Below, piece after piece: positions 21,712-33,474 of a stretch of DNA of 64,000 bases. The stretch lies in NCBI GenBank assembly GCA_010093485.1, contig MU001506.1, positions 558,001 through 622,000 of the forward strand, read 5' to 3'. Within the stretch, counting starts at the first letter, position 1. Each line of letters opens with the position of its first letter. This DNA comes from Karstenula rhodostoma CBS 690.94 (Eukaryota > Ascomycota > Dothideomycetes > Pleosporales > Didymosphaeriaceae). The position numbers and the translations under genes were made by a program. The notes under the pieces are model-generated. The model ran no database searches. It had not been told where the DNA came from and worked only from the letters and a program-made list of their open reading frames with translations.

Positions 21712-22879
21712 ATGGGCAGATACACAGCTGTCCATGCCAATCCGCAAGGCGTGGGCGATGCTCGCCGTAAGTGGCTTCCCATCCATTCTCAGTGTCTCCT
21801 TTGACTAACCACAACACTTTATCCAGCAACTGCGCTCCAGATCATCCAAGACGAAGGCCTCGAAGGGAAGCTCGTCGGCAAAGTCATCGTCCTAACCGGC
21901 GCCACCTCTGGCATCGGCCTAGAAACCGCCCGCGCCCTCTCCGCCACAGGGGCCACCCTCCTCCTAACCGCCCGCGACCGCAAGAAAGCCGAAGAATCGC
22001 TCGCCGGAATCCTCGAACCAGGCCGCATCTCCCTAATCGACATGGACAACGCAAGCTTCGCCAGCGTCCGCGCCGCCGCCCAGCAAATCCTCACACAATC
22101 CCACGGCAAAATCAACATCCTCATCGCCAACGCCGGAGGTACGATACTCCCCGGTGCAAAGTTGCTATGTATTAGACATGACACTTCGTACATAACCCCA
22201 ATTTTGTGACTCAACTGAATTTGTACCCGCGAGTATAGTCATGGGCGTCCCCTCCCTCACGCTCACAGAAGACGGCCACGAGACCCACTTCGCCGTGAAC
22301 CACCTCTCCCACTTCCTCCTCTTCTCCCTCCTCAAACCCGCCCTCCTCTCCGCCTCTACCCCAGCCCTCAACTCCCGCGTCGTCCTCGTCGCCTCCTCCG
22401 CCCACCGCGCCGCCACCCTCCCCGCCAGCGACGACTACTCCTTCCAAAAGACGCCCTACAACCACCAAGCCGCCTACGCCGCCTCCAAACTCGCGAACAT
22501 CTACATGGCCAACGCCCTCGACCGCCGCCACGGCGCCCGCGGCTTGCACGCTACCTCGCTCCACCCCGGCGGCATCCTGACGAATATCTCGCGCCACGCA
22601 GAGCCCGGGTTCATCGAGGCGATTACGAATATGCCGCGGTTGATTCCGCTGTTTAAGTCGGCGGAGCAGGGGGCGGCGACGACGGTGGTGGCGGCGGTGG
22701 GGAGGGAGTGGGAGGGGAGAGGGGGGAGGTATCTGGAGGATTGCGAGGAGGCGCCCAGGGGGGCGAACGATGGGGATGTGTTTGGGGTCGGGTATGCGGG
22801 GGTGACGTATGATGAGGGGGCGGAGGAGAGGCTGTGGAGGGATTCGGTGGGGTTTGTGGGTGTGGGGGGTGAGGTGTGA
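21712..22879 (+). CDS. Short-chain dehydrogenase/reductase (retinol dehydrogenase/WWOX-like)
   Basis: Three exons, 21712-21766, 21827-22138 and 22239-22879, give 335 residues. The Rossmann motif is TGATSGIG (42-49), the NAG loop lies at about 120-122, VASSAHR carries the catalytic Ser, and YAASK (Tyr ~202, Lys ~206) is intact. NHLSHFLL and LHPGGILTN are typical of the retinol dehydrogenase/WWOX-like group. It should reduce or oxidise a carbonyl/alcohol with NAD(P)H; the substrate is unknown. Introns of 60 and 100 nt have GTAAGT and GTACGA donors. The exons are C-rich at first, and from about 22620 on the coding strand turns strongly G-rich. The stop lies inside a GAGGTGT heptamer repeat. The divergent zinc-cluster gene is a candidate regulator. 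Confidence 0.92.
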
Positions 22880-22898
22880 GGTGTGAGGTGTGAGGTGA
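22871..22898. repeat. GAGGTGT heptanucleotide repeat over the SDR stop codon
   Basis: GAGGTGT occurs three times in a row with a fourth partial copy. The SDR stop TGA (22877-22879) is formed inside the first two units. Confidence 0.8.
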
Positions 22899-24152
22899 GG
22901 GTTGGGAGACATGGAGGATGTTATTAAGCGGGCTGAGAGTGGCGAGAGAAAAGACAGATAAATTAGGAACGAGCACGAAAGTAGGCTGAGACTTCAGACT
23001 CGATCTCCTCCACAGTCCTCGAGTGGGTAATACGCCTTGGAAACGGTTGGCATGCAGACGGTGATGCTGCGTGCTCTGTCATACAGGTGTATCTCTTGGG
23101 TCTGGCTTTTCTTTGTGAATGATTCCGGACATGACAGGAGTGGAGACACACAGCCAGGATGCGATGCCTACGCTGGGTGTTAACGTGCAGCTGATGTTCG
23201 GCTGACAGATGCAGCGCTCTTCGTGGTCCGTCTCGCTTGAGGAGCATCTGTGGTTTCCGTGTTGGCGGGCGGCAAAAGGTGCTGCGGACTGCATGATGGC
23301 TATAGATCAAGCACCCGTGCGCGATATCGTATGATACATGTGTTCGGCTGTTTCTTGTTGAGGGCCCAGGGTAATTTGCAGATGAGATGCTGTGGACGAG
23401 TAGAGGGTGAGTAGGAGATTCAAAGGACCACTCGACTCGGTCTCCTTCTCGCCACATGGTAACCGAGTCAGCGTGCCTTAGATGGTGCTGGCGTACGGAA
23501 TGGTGCCCTGCAGAAGATGCCGTACTTTAGAGTGTAGTGTGGCACGGGCGAGCGACGGGAGGAAGGGGAAGGGTTCATGCAGACGGGCCGCGCCCGGCAC
23601 TGGGGAAAACGGGCCAACCAGGCCGTCCTCCAGGCGCCTCTCCTGAGAAGGCCTTCTTTCACCAGCCACGGGGCCCTCTGGCCGTCGGATGCGCGGTGTT
23701 GGGTATGCGCTGCCAAGGTGACGAGCGGCGCTGAGATGGGGTCGCCAGCGCGTATGGGGGCCAATCAGGCACGGTGGGCGGTTGGGCGCATACGAGGAGC
23801 TCACGGCGGGCGGCGAGATTCGATGCCATGGCCTGGCAGGAGAGCAGCAGAGCAGAGCCTACGTAAGTCAGCAGTCGCCGCGTGCGTGCGCCGTGGGTCG
23901 TCCAGCTGCGCATCTGCATCTGCATCTGCATCTGCATCTGCCGTCCTGCACGTCTACGCAGGCACGCATCCTGCACCTCTCGCTGCTGCTGCGTCATCTC
24001 TCGCGATACGATAGATACCCCGCCGCCCACGTCCAGCGGAGACTCGAGCTGCACCCGGTCCCAAAAATAAGTGTCCGCTGCCTCCGCCGGCGATCGCACA
24101 GCCAGAGCCGGCACGCCATACGTACACGCGCATACACTCCCCAGCCCGCACC
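22880..24152. other. Intergenic upstream of the WW/PhoD-like gene
   Basis: About 1.3 kb. It holds the SDR 3' flank, the promoter and 5' UTR of the next gene and a GCATCT microsatellite at 23910-23939. A minus-strand frame ending at 22963 closes with RITHSRTVEEIESEVSAYF, which looks protein-like, but I could not assign a start, domain or splice partners. Confidence 0.4.
23910..23939. repeat. (GCATCT)5 hexanucleotide microsatellite
   Basis: Five perfect GCATCT units lie about 210 bp before the start of the WW/PhoD-like gene, probably in its 5' leader or promoter. Confidence 0.9.
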
Positions 24153-27100
24153 ATGGACGGCCGCGAGCCGCGCAAGCAGGGCCGCCCCGACGAAGAGCTG
24201 TTCCTGCGCGCCGACGACGTTGCGCCCGAGACACCCATCGTCGGGCCCCTCAGGATCCAGAAGCGCGAGTCTGCCACCAAGAGCCCCCCGCCGCGAACAG
24301 ACTCGGCCGGCAGCGCCAGGTCGAACCAGCCCGTCTTCTCGCGGCCCCCGCCCATGCCCGTCTTCCCAGCGCCGCCCACGAACCCGCCCACGAACCCGCC
24401 CACGGCGCCCCTGCCCTACCCCGACGACGACGGCCCGCCGAAGCACCCCATCCTCTCCTCGGGGCGATACACGCCGCAGAGCGACCCAGACACCAGATCC
24501 AAGACCCAGGACGTGCGCTTCAGAGAGGACCAACGACGAGGCTCGGGCAGCTCCACGGGGCCGAGCCCCTCGTCACCAGCCTCGCGCGCCCGCTTCGATG
24601 CAAACGACCCCAACAGACCCTCGGTGGCAGGCTATGGCGGCCCGGGGCGAGCGCCAGACGGGTCCATACAGCCCTCGAGGCTAGCAGAGCGGAGAGGGAC
24701 TGCGCCCAAGCCCCTCCCAGACTCGCCGGGCCCAGAGACGCCCGACAAGGAGGGCCTCTTCCAAAGAGCGCCGCAGAGGCAGGGCAGCACGGATCCCAAT
24801 CCCTTCCCAGACTACCACCAGCAGTACTGGCCGCCGCCGCAGGTTCCCGGGGGTCCCAAGTCACCGCAGCCAGCGCTGAACATCCCCAACCCCGGCGGTA
24901 TCAATCGGCTCAGTTCGACTGCGTCCACGTCCACGACCAAGGCGCAAAGAGGATCCCCGCCTCCCCCCGAGACGCCTATCATCCCCCCTCCCAGCGGCGG
25001 AATCGAAGCACGCTTCGCTGCAGCAGGAATTGCCGGCGCGTCCACCTTGACCAGCCTGCAAGCGCAGACCGCACAGAATGCCGCAGCTGCGCAGAGGAAC
25101 CAGGTGTACGCCAACCAGCAGCCCAGACAGAACGTTGCTTCCCCCACGCCGAACCAGCAGCCCCCGAGGCGGCCATGGACACCCACAGAGCAGCCGGGCA
25201 GCCACCCGCATGGTCCTCCCGCAGTATACCAAGGTATGAACCAGGTGGGACCTTCGAGCAGCCCTCCACAGGCGCCTTTGCCTCAGGTACCCGCCCACAC
25301 AGGATCTCCGCCGCCTGCGAATGGCCAGCCAGGGCATTCGCTAGCACAAGACATGGGGCGCATGAACATGAACGAAGAACCGCCGCCAGCCTACTCAAGC
25401 ATTCAGCATCCTCCAACTTCGTCGTCGACAGGATTTCCAAATGAGAAGCAACGTCCGCAAGGAGCAGCGGCACAGGCTTCTCAGCAACCTGGCGTCATGA
25501 GCGACCCGAACCTCCAGCAACACCCGGCCTTCGCAAACGACCTGCGATCCCCACAGACGCAGACAGCCCCGTCTTCACAGCCGTTGGGTGTCGTTGCACC
25601 AACGCCGACAGCAAGCCATTTCCCGCAACAACCGCAGCAGCAAGTGCAGCATGCGAGCACACCCAGCCCTGCGCCAACCGCACCGGGGCCTGGTCCTGCA
25701 TCCCCGCCTCCACTTCCTGAAGGCTGGATAGCGCATCTCGACCCCAGTTCGGGCCAGTACTACTACATTCACTTGCCCACGCAATCGACACAGTGGGAGT
25801 TTCCAAAGGGACCCACCCCCCTGAACTTGAACGAGCCCATGTCCCCAGCAGGCTCATTTGCGAATCCTTTGGCGTCTCCAGCATTCGGCAAGACGCCTCT
25901 TGCATCTCCTGGCTTCCCTACGCAGAGTGCTGGTTACCCCGACGGCATGCTCGGCATAGCTTCCATTGCAACTCCCACGACTACCGGGTTCACCGGGCCC
26001 CCACCTGTTGCAGGCGTCGACACGTATAAGATCAATCCAACAAATAGTGTGTATTTTGGTCCGTATCTAAGGTATACAAATATGGATATTGAGCGTGGCC
26101 TCTGGCTAGGCTCCATCCTGCTCGTCACCAACACTCCACATCCTCCGGCGATCCACATTCACCAGAGTGTGGATCTTTCACCAAATCCTCGGCAACTCAA
26201 GGCCAATCCGATTTACACCCATCAGACCTGGATCTTCTACCGGTACGACATCGACCTTCGAATGGAAGATGATCACGCGGCGAAGTGGACTTATGCGATC
26301 ACGTCGCATTTGGGCTGCACACGGTTCGAGTTTCTGGTAGCGGGACGTAATGAGACTAGCTGGCGCTTCATTGCTCACTCAGGCAACGACTTTGCTCTCA
26401 ACGTGGGCGCAAATGAACGGTCAAAGCTTGGTGGTGTGGGCTACATGTGGAAAGATATCCTTCAGAAGAACACCGAGTGCGGTGGCTTCCATGTGCAGCT
26501 CGGCCTAGGCGGGCAGATCTATGCCGATCGGCTGTGGAAGGAGATACCGCTGCTAAAGCAGTGGACGGCCATGAGTGGTAAGGAGAATCGTAAGAACGCG
26601 CCCTGGACTGCGAAGCACGACGAGGAAGTTTGCCATGCATACTTCCACTACTACACAAGCCACTTCGACCAGCCACATCTGCGAGAAGCATTTGCGCAAA
26701 TTCCACATATTCTAGCTCTCGATGATCATGACATGTAAGTGCAGTGCTATCATTGATTTCTCGAACGAGGCTAATAGAGAGTTTAGTTTTGACGGCTTCG
26801 GCTCTTATCCAGAATACATGCAGTTTTCAAACATGTTCAAGAACATTGGCCGGATAGGTATCGAGATGTATCTCTTATTTCAGCACCACACTACGTTGGA
26901 GATCCTTCGGAACGTGAACAATGACGTGGATCTTTTCACAGTCACGGGCACCGGATGGCATTTCATCAAATACCTTGGTCCTTGCGTTACCGTTGTAGGT
27001 CCGGATTGTCGATCTGAGAGAAACCCGCACCAGGTCATGGCTGGCCCCACGTACCAAGGCATCTTTCCCAAGGTCGCGACCCTCCCTCCAAGCGTGCAAC

Positions 27101-27980
27101 ACTGCATATGGATGGTTCCTGTTCCCGTGGTGTATCCCCGTCTGGAGTCTGTGGAGCATCTCGCTAATTCCATGGCAACCGGGAAGAAGGCTGTCACTGG
27201 AACTTTCAACATGCTCGGGAAGATGACGGCTGGGGTGGCCGGCGTCGTTGGTGCCAAGAGCGTTGTCGGCGACGGCTTCAACTCGGTCAAGAAAGCCATT
27301 GGCAAATCGGGTCTCATGAGCGGTGTTCTCAGCCCATTTGGTGAGATTGATATGCTCGACGAGCTTCGTGATCAATGGACACACGATTCAAAGGTATGTT
27401 TCCAGAGAAGCCTTCCATGGCGCTTGCTCACATATTACAGGACCTTGAGCGCACATACCTGATCAGAACCCTCCAAGGCATCGCCCACAACAAGTCACTT
27501 CGGATGACCTTCTTCTCTGGCGGTGTCGATGTCTGCGGCGCAGGCCTCGTACACGACCCTTCCAAACCCCAGGATCACAAGACCATGTACCAGATCATAT
27601 CTTCCAGTGTGGTCAATGCCCCGCCCTCCAACTACGTCCTCCGACTTCTGCACAACAACCGCGCGCTCTACATTCCACAGAACGGTCACCGCTCGAGTCA
27701 TGCGCCTTCAGACACGAAGGAAGACATGATGGAGATCTTCACCCAGGACGTCAACGGTGCCGCGCGAGAGTACAAGAGGTTAATGGGCAGAAGAAACTAC
27801 GTCGCCTGTGTCGTGTACGACCCGGAGATTGTAAACGGGACGTTCGGACAGGTGCCGGGCCAGCATGGCAGCGGGAAGCTGAGCCTGGCGGTGGATTTTA
27901 TGGTGCAGAACGAGGGGCCGTACAGTGCGCCGATGAAGTATGGACCGGTTATTGTGCCGAGCTTGGAGTACGGGAGATAG
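24153..27980 (+). CDS. WW-domain, PhoD-like phosphatase protein
   Basis: Three exons, 24153-26734, 26787-27393 and 27441-27980, give 1242 residues. The first ~515 residues are Pro/Gln/Ser-rich and probably disordered, with PPPETPIIPPP and PPPAYSS type motifs. A WW domain follows at about 520-553 (LPEGWIAHLDPSSGQYYYIH, then STQWEFP). From about 630 on lies a PhoD-like metallophosphatase region with FGPYLRYTN, WTYAITSHLG and, across the first splice site, DDHDIFDGFGS (about 856-866), the metal-binding catalytic core. IVPSLEYGR ends the protein. PhoD-like enzymes cleave phosphoesters using metal ions. The WW domain suggests binding to Pro-rich partners, possibly its own N-terminus. The introns (52 and 47 nt) are clean. 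No signal peptide is seen, so a cytosolic or peripheral location is inferred. Confidence 0.93.
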
Positions 27981-28327
27981 GCATGAAGGATGGATAGAGA
28001 ATGAGAGGCAGCGCATGTACTAGTGAGCGACTTGAGCGAGCGAGCAATGGGATGCATAGCGTGTGCAATGGTCTCTGGGGCGTTTCAAAGCCGTGGTTGC
28101 GGTTGGGCGATTGGGAAGCTACAAATACACGTTTATGACACTTCAGTTTCGTTCCGCTCAACATGCGCGTGTGAAGTGTTGACATGCCATGAGAAGCTAC
28201 ATGCGGTCTATACTAGCGGGCCTCGGTATTCACATCGATCTTTGGCTTAGTCATTCCGAAATCGCGCTTCCTTTCCGAACAATTTCCAGGAAGAAGGCCC
28301 GAACCAAGCATCCCTCACGACACCACG
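27981..28327. other. Intergenic between the PhoD-like and DUF1640 genes
   Basis: A 347-bp gap holding the 3' UTR of the left gene and the promoter of the right one. No other feature was seen. Confidence 0.45.
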
Positions 28328-29243
28328 ATGGCGGCATCAAGATCGATATCTCGCTTCGCGTCACCTCGGATAGCCTTGACACCACGTCTTCTACGCCCGG
28401 TGGTCTTCGATAGCTCAGTCGCCCCCTCGCACAAGAGCTCTTTTGCGCCGCCGTCGGAAAGAACATCGCGGGCGCATTCCACAAGTCGGCAATGTCTACA
28501 TGCCAACACGTGGCGAGCAAGGCCAGCGCAACAGCCGCAGAACATCACATCGATTCTATCAAGTCACCGACATTTCAGTGCAACATCGGCGCGACCGAAG
28601 GACCATCACTTCGACACACTCAAGTTCGTGCAGCGATTGAAGGATGAGGGGTTCACAGAGGAGCAAGCGGTGGCTATGATGAGGGTGCTCAGCGATGTGA
28701 TTGAGGAGAGGTACGTGTTCCACAATCAAGCAGACTGAATGTATGCTAATCTCACCAGCATCCAAAACCTTACCCGCACCATGGTGCTTCGCGAAGAGCA
28801 AGAGAAGGCGACATACAACCAGAGAGTCGACTTTGCCAAACTACGCTCCGAACTGCAGACGGCCGACTCGACCGAATCGTCCCTGACCCGGGTTTCGCAC
28901 GAGCGCTTGACAAACGAGCTGGCAAAGCTGAACTCGAGACTACGCGATGAGGTGCAACGAACGCAGGCCTCGGTGCGGCTGGATCTCAACCTCGAGAAGG
29001 GCCGGATACGAGAAGAAGCCAACGTGCAGGAGCTCAAGCTCAAGGAGACGGAGACGCGGATAGAGCAGGAAACGGCGCAGCTGCGCGAGAGACTGGAGAC
29101 GGTCAAGTTCCAGACGTTGCAGTGGCTGGTGTACGTCTACGGAAACGATGCTAAGACACCTGGAATCTGGCTAACATATTTGCAGGGGTGTGTGCACCGG
29201 TGCTGCGGCTCTTATGCTCGGTGTTTGGCGTATCCTCATGTGA
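28328..29243 (+). CDS. Mitochondrial DUF1640/MCUR1-FMP32-like coiled-coil protein
   Basis: Three exons, 28328-28710, 28759-29130 and 29186-29243, give 270 residues. The N-terminus (MAASRSISRFASPRIALTPR) is a long Arg/Ser-rich mitochondrial presequence. A conserved HFDTLKFVQRLKDEGFTEEQ segment, then MVLREEQEKATYNQRVDFAK and a long charged coiled coil (about 130-245) follow. The protein ends in a single membrane helix (GAAALMLGVWRILM). This is the DUF1640 family, with yeast Fmp32 and animal MCUR1/CCDC90B, inner-membrane proteins linked to cytochrome oxidase assembly and calcium uptake. The last exon of 58 nt completes the membrane helix and is needed for a family-like end. Introns are 48 and 55 nt, both with GTACGT donors. 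Confidence 0.93.
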
Positions 29244-30016
29244 AGCACACGGCGCCGCACATTGTTTCCAGAAGGCGTCGGCATGAAGGAATCATTATAT
29301 TTGTACAACAGCGCAGGCAAGACGGATCGTGGGACGTTCAGGGAACGGTAGATGGAGCGATTCCGCGGCGCATCCCTGTCGTATGATGTACTGCATCGTG
29401 ATGGTGGTACATTATGCACAGCCATGAGGGCTGGCAGCACAGCAGGATTGGATTGCGGCGGAAGCGCCATGTCACGATAACGGGCGCTGCGATGCAGCAG
29501 GCTGAAGACGGGCACAGCAGTATAGATTGCGACATACGGCATGTATCTTAGCAGAAGGGTGCGCCCGTCTCCATCACAGCCGCAGTCTTGTTACTCGGGC
29601 ATGCGTATTTGATGCGGACGAGCAGAGGCGGCGATGATGCAATGGCTCGCTGTCAGCCGTGCTTTGCCACGCACGTAGACTTGCATGTGGGTGGTGCGTT
29701 GGGAGGGCGACGGCTCGCAACGAAACCGCTGGACAGATGAAAAAAATGGACAAATTACGCATCATTGCTCCATGCGACGCTGGATGATTCGGGGTTTCGC
29801 CTTGCGGACTCACATCCAGCACGTCCAGGTTTCTAGCTGTGACGGCGATTGGCCCCCCAGACGGCGGCGCAAGGGCGCAAGCAGATTGGGGGCAGTGAGA
29901 GGGTTAGTGGCACGACGAAGACGTGTGACCGTGTACACATGGCAAGACGACGTGGGCGAGACCTCTGGTGGAGGCACCGTGGAGCGCGTTGCTGCCGTTG
30001 GAAGCGTCCTAGCAGT

Positions 30017-30037
30017 GAGCACTGAGCACTGAGCACT
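30017..30037. repeat. (GAGCACT)3 heptanucleotide repeat
   Basis: Three perfect tandem copies about 450 bp upstream of the 14-3-3 start. Confidence 0.85.
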
Positions 30038-30226
30038 GGAGCCGCCGGATTCCCGCTCCAGGATGCAGCACGGCTGTTTGACCACGTGAGGCGCTGAGTT
30101 CGGACCCCCTCGCCGCCAAGACAGGGCTCTGGGGCTCTGGTAACCCCATGGTTGGAGAACAAAGTGAGATGGCTGTGGAATTAGAGCAGAGCTAGAGGCT
30201 GGTGCGCGCGGACCGCCGGGGAAGGC

Positions 30227-30284
30227 GCTGTGTGCTGGGTGCTGGGTGCTGGGTGCTGTGCTGTGCTGTGCTGGGCGTGCTGGA
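30227..30284. repeat. GGTGCTG / GTGCT tandem repeat
   Basis: Several GGTGCTG units pass into GTGCT units, ending near GGCGTGCTGG. It lies about 200 bp upstream of the 14-3-3 start, within its likely promoter. Confidence 0.75.
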
Positions 30285-30488
30285 TGGGGCGGGTCAATAG
30301 TGGACGGGCACGCCTGTGAAAGACAAGACTAGTCGCAGCCTGCGCTCGCACGCTCAAAACACTCCGTCGCCGACGACCCACCACTGAACCTCAACACCAC
30401 TCTCTTCCCTCTCACGCCCGCCCGCAGCCCGCAGCCCGCAGCCCACTTCTTCCCACCCACATCCACTCCGCTGTCCGACTCCATAACC

Positions 30489-31803
30489 ATGGCCAACGAG
30501 GTATGTCTGCCCTTATCTGCGCCGCCCCCGCACACCGCCGGTGGGATGCCCCTCTGGCGCCCGCTGCCGTGCACGATAAACGTCAACAGCATGCTGACCC
30601 CGTAAACAGCGCGAAAGGTACGCCCGCGAGCGCCCACCGCTTTTGCCACGCAGCCCATTGACGAGTCCACAGCAAGACGTTCCTCGCCCGGCTCTGCGAA
30701 CAGGCTGAACGCTACGATGGTAAGTGCTGCCGTGTCCGTGCTGCCTCTGCGCCGCGTCGCTAACCTTGTTTTCCTGCAGAAATGGTCACGTTCATGAAGG
30801 TCAGTGCCGCTCTCCCTCCCGATTCCTGTCTTCACTATGCTAATATCCATCTAGGAGGTCGCCAAGGTATGCCAGCTGCACCCGTCTCGTCACCGCCGGC
30901 AGCCGCCGCGCATCGACCACGCCAGCGCGTACTGACACATGACAGATCGGCGGCGAGCTCACCGTCGACGAGCGCAACCTCCTGTCCGTTGCCTACAAGA
31001 ACGTGGTCGGCACGCGACGTGCCTCGTGGCGCATCATCTCGTCCATCGAGCAGAAGGAGGAGTCCAAGGGCTCAGACAAGCACGTCTCCACCATCCGCGA
31101 GTACCGAAAGAAGATCGAGGAGGAGCTCGAGAAGGTCTGCCAGGATGTCCTCAACGTCCTCGACGACTCCTTGATCCCCAAAGCCGAGTCCGGCGAGTCC
31201 AAGGTCTTCTACCACAAGATGTAAGGATTGCCGCTGCCTCCAGCCCTGCGACAGACGCTAACCTGTTTGCCTGCAGGAAGGGTGACTACCACCGTTACCT
31301 GGCCGAGTTTGCCTCGGGCGAGAAGCGCAAGATTGCTGCGACCGCTGCCCACGAGGCGTACAAGGTATGACGCAATCCCCACCACGCACGCAAGCAAGGG
31401 CGTCCACGGCAGAGCTAACTGGGCGGTTCAGACGGCCACGGATGTTGCCCAGACCGAGCTCACCCCCACGCATCCCATCCGCTTGGGTCTGGCGCTGAAC
31501 TTCTCCGTTTTCTACTACGAGATCCTGAACTCACCCGACCGCGCTTGCCACCTTGCCAAGCAGGCCTTCGACGACGCCATCGCTGAGCTCGACTCGCTGT
31601 CCGAGGAGTCGTACCGCGACTCTACGCTCATCATGCAACTGCTCCGTGACAACCTCACGCTCTGGACATCGTCGGACGGTGCCGAGGGCGAGGCTGCCGG
31701 CGATGCCGCTCCCAAGGAGGAGGCCAAGCCCGCGGAGGAGGCCGCAAAGCCCGCAGAGGCAGCCGCCACGACCGAAGAGCAGCCGCCGGCGCCTGCTGCT
31801 TAA
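30489..31803 (+). CDS. 14-3-3 protein
   Basis: Eight exons: 30489-30500, 30610-30617, 30673-30719, 30780-30799, 30855-30866, 30946-31220, 31277-31364 and 31432-31803, giving 277 residues. The first five exons are only 12, 8, 47, 20 and 12 nt. Their joins give exactly [20 protein letters not shown], the family N-terminus. Both 14-3-3 signatures are present: [13 protein letters not shown] and [18 protein letters not shown]. The C-terminal tail is Ala/Glu/Pro-rich, as in fungi. 14-3-3 dimers bind phospho-Ser/Thr clients and act in cytosolic signalling (BMH1/2 in yeast). All introns have GT-AG ends. Identity is certain; the tiny exons are inferred from reading frame and family match. Confidence 0.97.
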
Positions 31804-32745
31804 GCGCATCAACAGCTCTCGACCTTGTAAGACTCCACCAGCCGCCGTCGTCTATCCCCGGATAGAGGGAGGAAGCTGTCTAGGCAGCGAGCATCATCGG
31901 AGTTGCGTGTATGTGTTTTGTCGAAAATCGGTTTCTAGCGAGCGGACGGATTCCCCCACGACTTATGTGTTTTCCTCTCTCAGCCGGCACTATCCCATCT
32001 TGCGCACGCCCCCGTCGCCGGGGGCGTGTGATCCGTTCGCAGCTCTATTTCTACGGAAGTGAGGTGTGGGAGTAAGATGTGGGTTTGCGTCTGGTTCCTC
32101 CCCAACTTTAGCTGTCCGGAAGTTTTCCCCCAGTTTTCCCTTTTAGCACCATGCGAACACCTATCCCCCCTTTTTGGCGATGAGAAGGCGCGAGGGTGCG
32201 AGTTTCTGTCAACGGCGATTCCTGGAGGCAGGGCATGTGGGACTTTTAGTCTGGTCGAAGAGGGTGCGATTCTTCGGCTGGCTGCGTGGCAATACTGGGT
32301 GACTGCGCTCCTAGGATAGTTGGGGAAATTCTTTATACTTCATTGTGCTGCGAGTGCGGGTGTGAGCGTGAGCGTGACGTGATGCCAATGTCGTGATTTT
32401 TACAACGCCCTCTGGTGTGTCATTTTGGAGAGGCGACCCTGGACCCCGCGAACGGCCGCGGGCGCTATCGCAGCCAAAAAGAAAGTGTCGCGGACGCGAC
32501 CCCGCTACACGTCGGACATTCCACCACGACCGTCACCGAGTGGTGCGTTGACGCCGACGCGTACAAGGTGTGTAATTGCTTACCCGTGTACACGTTTTCG
32601 CCTTCTTGTACGAGCAGGAAAGTGTACTGCGGCCGACCGAGGGCACCGAAACGAACGCCGCCGCCGCACCACGCGCATCCACCACGCCTCTCTCAACGAA
32701 ACGAAACCCCACGACAGCGCAACGCACGCGGCACCCACCCCCACC
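31804..32745. other. Intergenic between 14-3-3 and DPH4
   Basis: About 940 bp. The left half is the 14-3-3 3' UTR with T-rich and C-rich runs. The right half is the DPH4 promoter. A plus-strand frame runs into DPH4 from 32425, but the ATG at 32746 (CCACCATGG) is the better start. Confidence 0.45.
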
Positions 32746-33474
32746 ATGGCCTTCACACAAAACTACTACACCGTGCTCGCCCTCCCCTCGCCCTCCTCCA
32801 ACACCACCCCACTCACCCAAGCCACCCTCCGCAAAGCATACAAAACCGCCTTGTTGGCCGCGCATCCAGACAAAAGCGCCACCCCTACCCCTACCACCGC
32901 ATCTGCTGGCAAAACAGGCGGTGGGTATACGGTCGACGATGTAAAAGAGGCGCTGGCTGTGCTGTCTGATCCTGTGCGGAGGGGGGCTTTTGAGCGGGCG
33001 CTTGGACGGGGGGAAGTTGGGGGGTTAGGGGTAGGGGATAAGCGGGGTGAAGGGGAGGCGGACGGGGATTTTATATTGGGGTTGGAGGTGTTGGATTTGA
33101 GTGATTTTGAGGCGGGGTTGGGGGGGTTTGTTAGGTTGGGGACGCCTGAGGGGGATGAGGGGGGGTTGGATTTTGAGGATTTGAAACCGCCTGCGCTGGG
33201 GGAGGGGGTGGAAGACAGCGCAGAGGGAGATGGGGGTGCGGATGCGGATGCGGATGCGGAAGAACGAGATGAGGAGGTATCGGGCGAGGAGGCAGACCAG
33301 GACCAGCCTGAGATGGAATGGACGCGGCCGTGTCGGTGCGGCGCGGAGAAGGGATTTGGCATTTCGGAGCGCGAGTTGGAAGATGCGGAGGCGAGGGGCG
33401 AGAGGGAGGTGTTGGTTGGGTGTGTGGGGTGTAGTTTGTGGGTTAGGGTTGGGTTTGAGGTTGAGGATGGATGA
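32746..33474 (+). CDS. DPH4: Diphthamide biosynthesis protein 4 (J-domain, CSL zinc)
   Basis: An intronless frame of 242 residues. The N-terminal J domain (about 6-90) starts NYYTVLALPSPSS and carries HPD in LLAAHPDKS. The C-terminal CSL zinc domain has CRCG (about 200) and CVGC (about 230), the usual four Cys. Between them lies a long acidic, Gly-rich linker with a short ADADADA repeat from a GATGCG run. Dph4 (animal DNAJC24) is an iron-binding J-protein that supports the first step of diphthamide synthesis on eEF2. The linker is longer than usual. The coding strand is C-rich up to about 32930 and then very G-rich to the stop. The ATG at 32746 has a strong context. Identity good. Confidence 0.93.
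   Translation: MAFTQNYYTVLALPSPSSNTTPLTQATLRKAYKTALLAAHPDKSATPTPTTASAGKTGGGYTVDDVKEALAVLSDPVRRGAFERALGRGEVGGLGVGDKRGEGEADGDFILGLEVLDLSDFEAGLGGFVRLGTPEGDEGGLDFEDLKPPALGEGVEDSAEGDGGADADADAEERDEEVSGEEADQDQPEMEWTRPCRCGAEKGFGISERELEDAEARGEREVLVGCVGCSLWVRVGFEVEDG

Larger units (their letters stand above)
29244..30488. other. Intergenic upstream of 14-3-3
   Basis: About 1.2 kb with the 14-3-3 promoter. It contains GAGCACT repeats (30017-30037), GGTGCTG-type repeats near 30227-30284 and a GCAGCCC run near 30420-30445. No coding gene is supported. Confidence 0.45.

Noticed and set aside
22211..22912. Minus-strand open frame of 233 codons over the SDR
   Set aside because: The SDR on the plus strand has intact motifs and introns. 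The antisense frame is Pro/His then Gly/Glu low complexity, caused by the C-to-G switch.
24071..25444. Plus-strand frame of 457 codons in another frame of the PhoD-like gene
   Set aside because: It is Arg/Pro/Ala low complexity, has no domain and overlaps the frame that carries the WW domain and joins the phosphatase exons.
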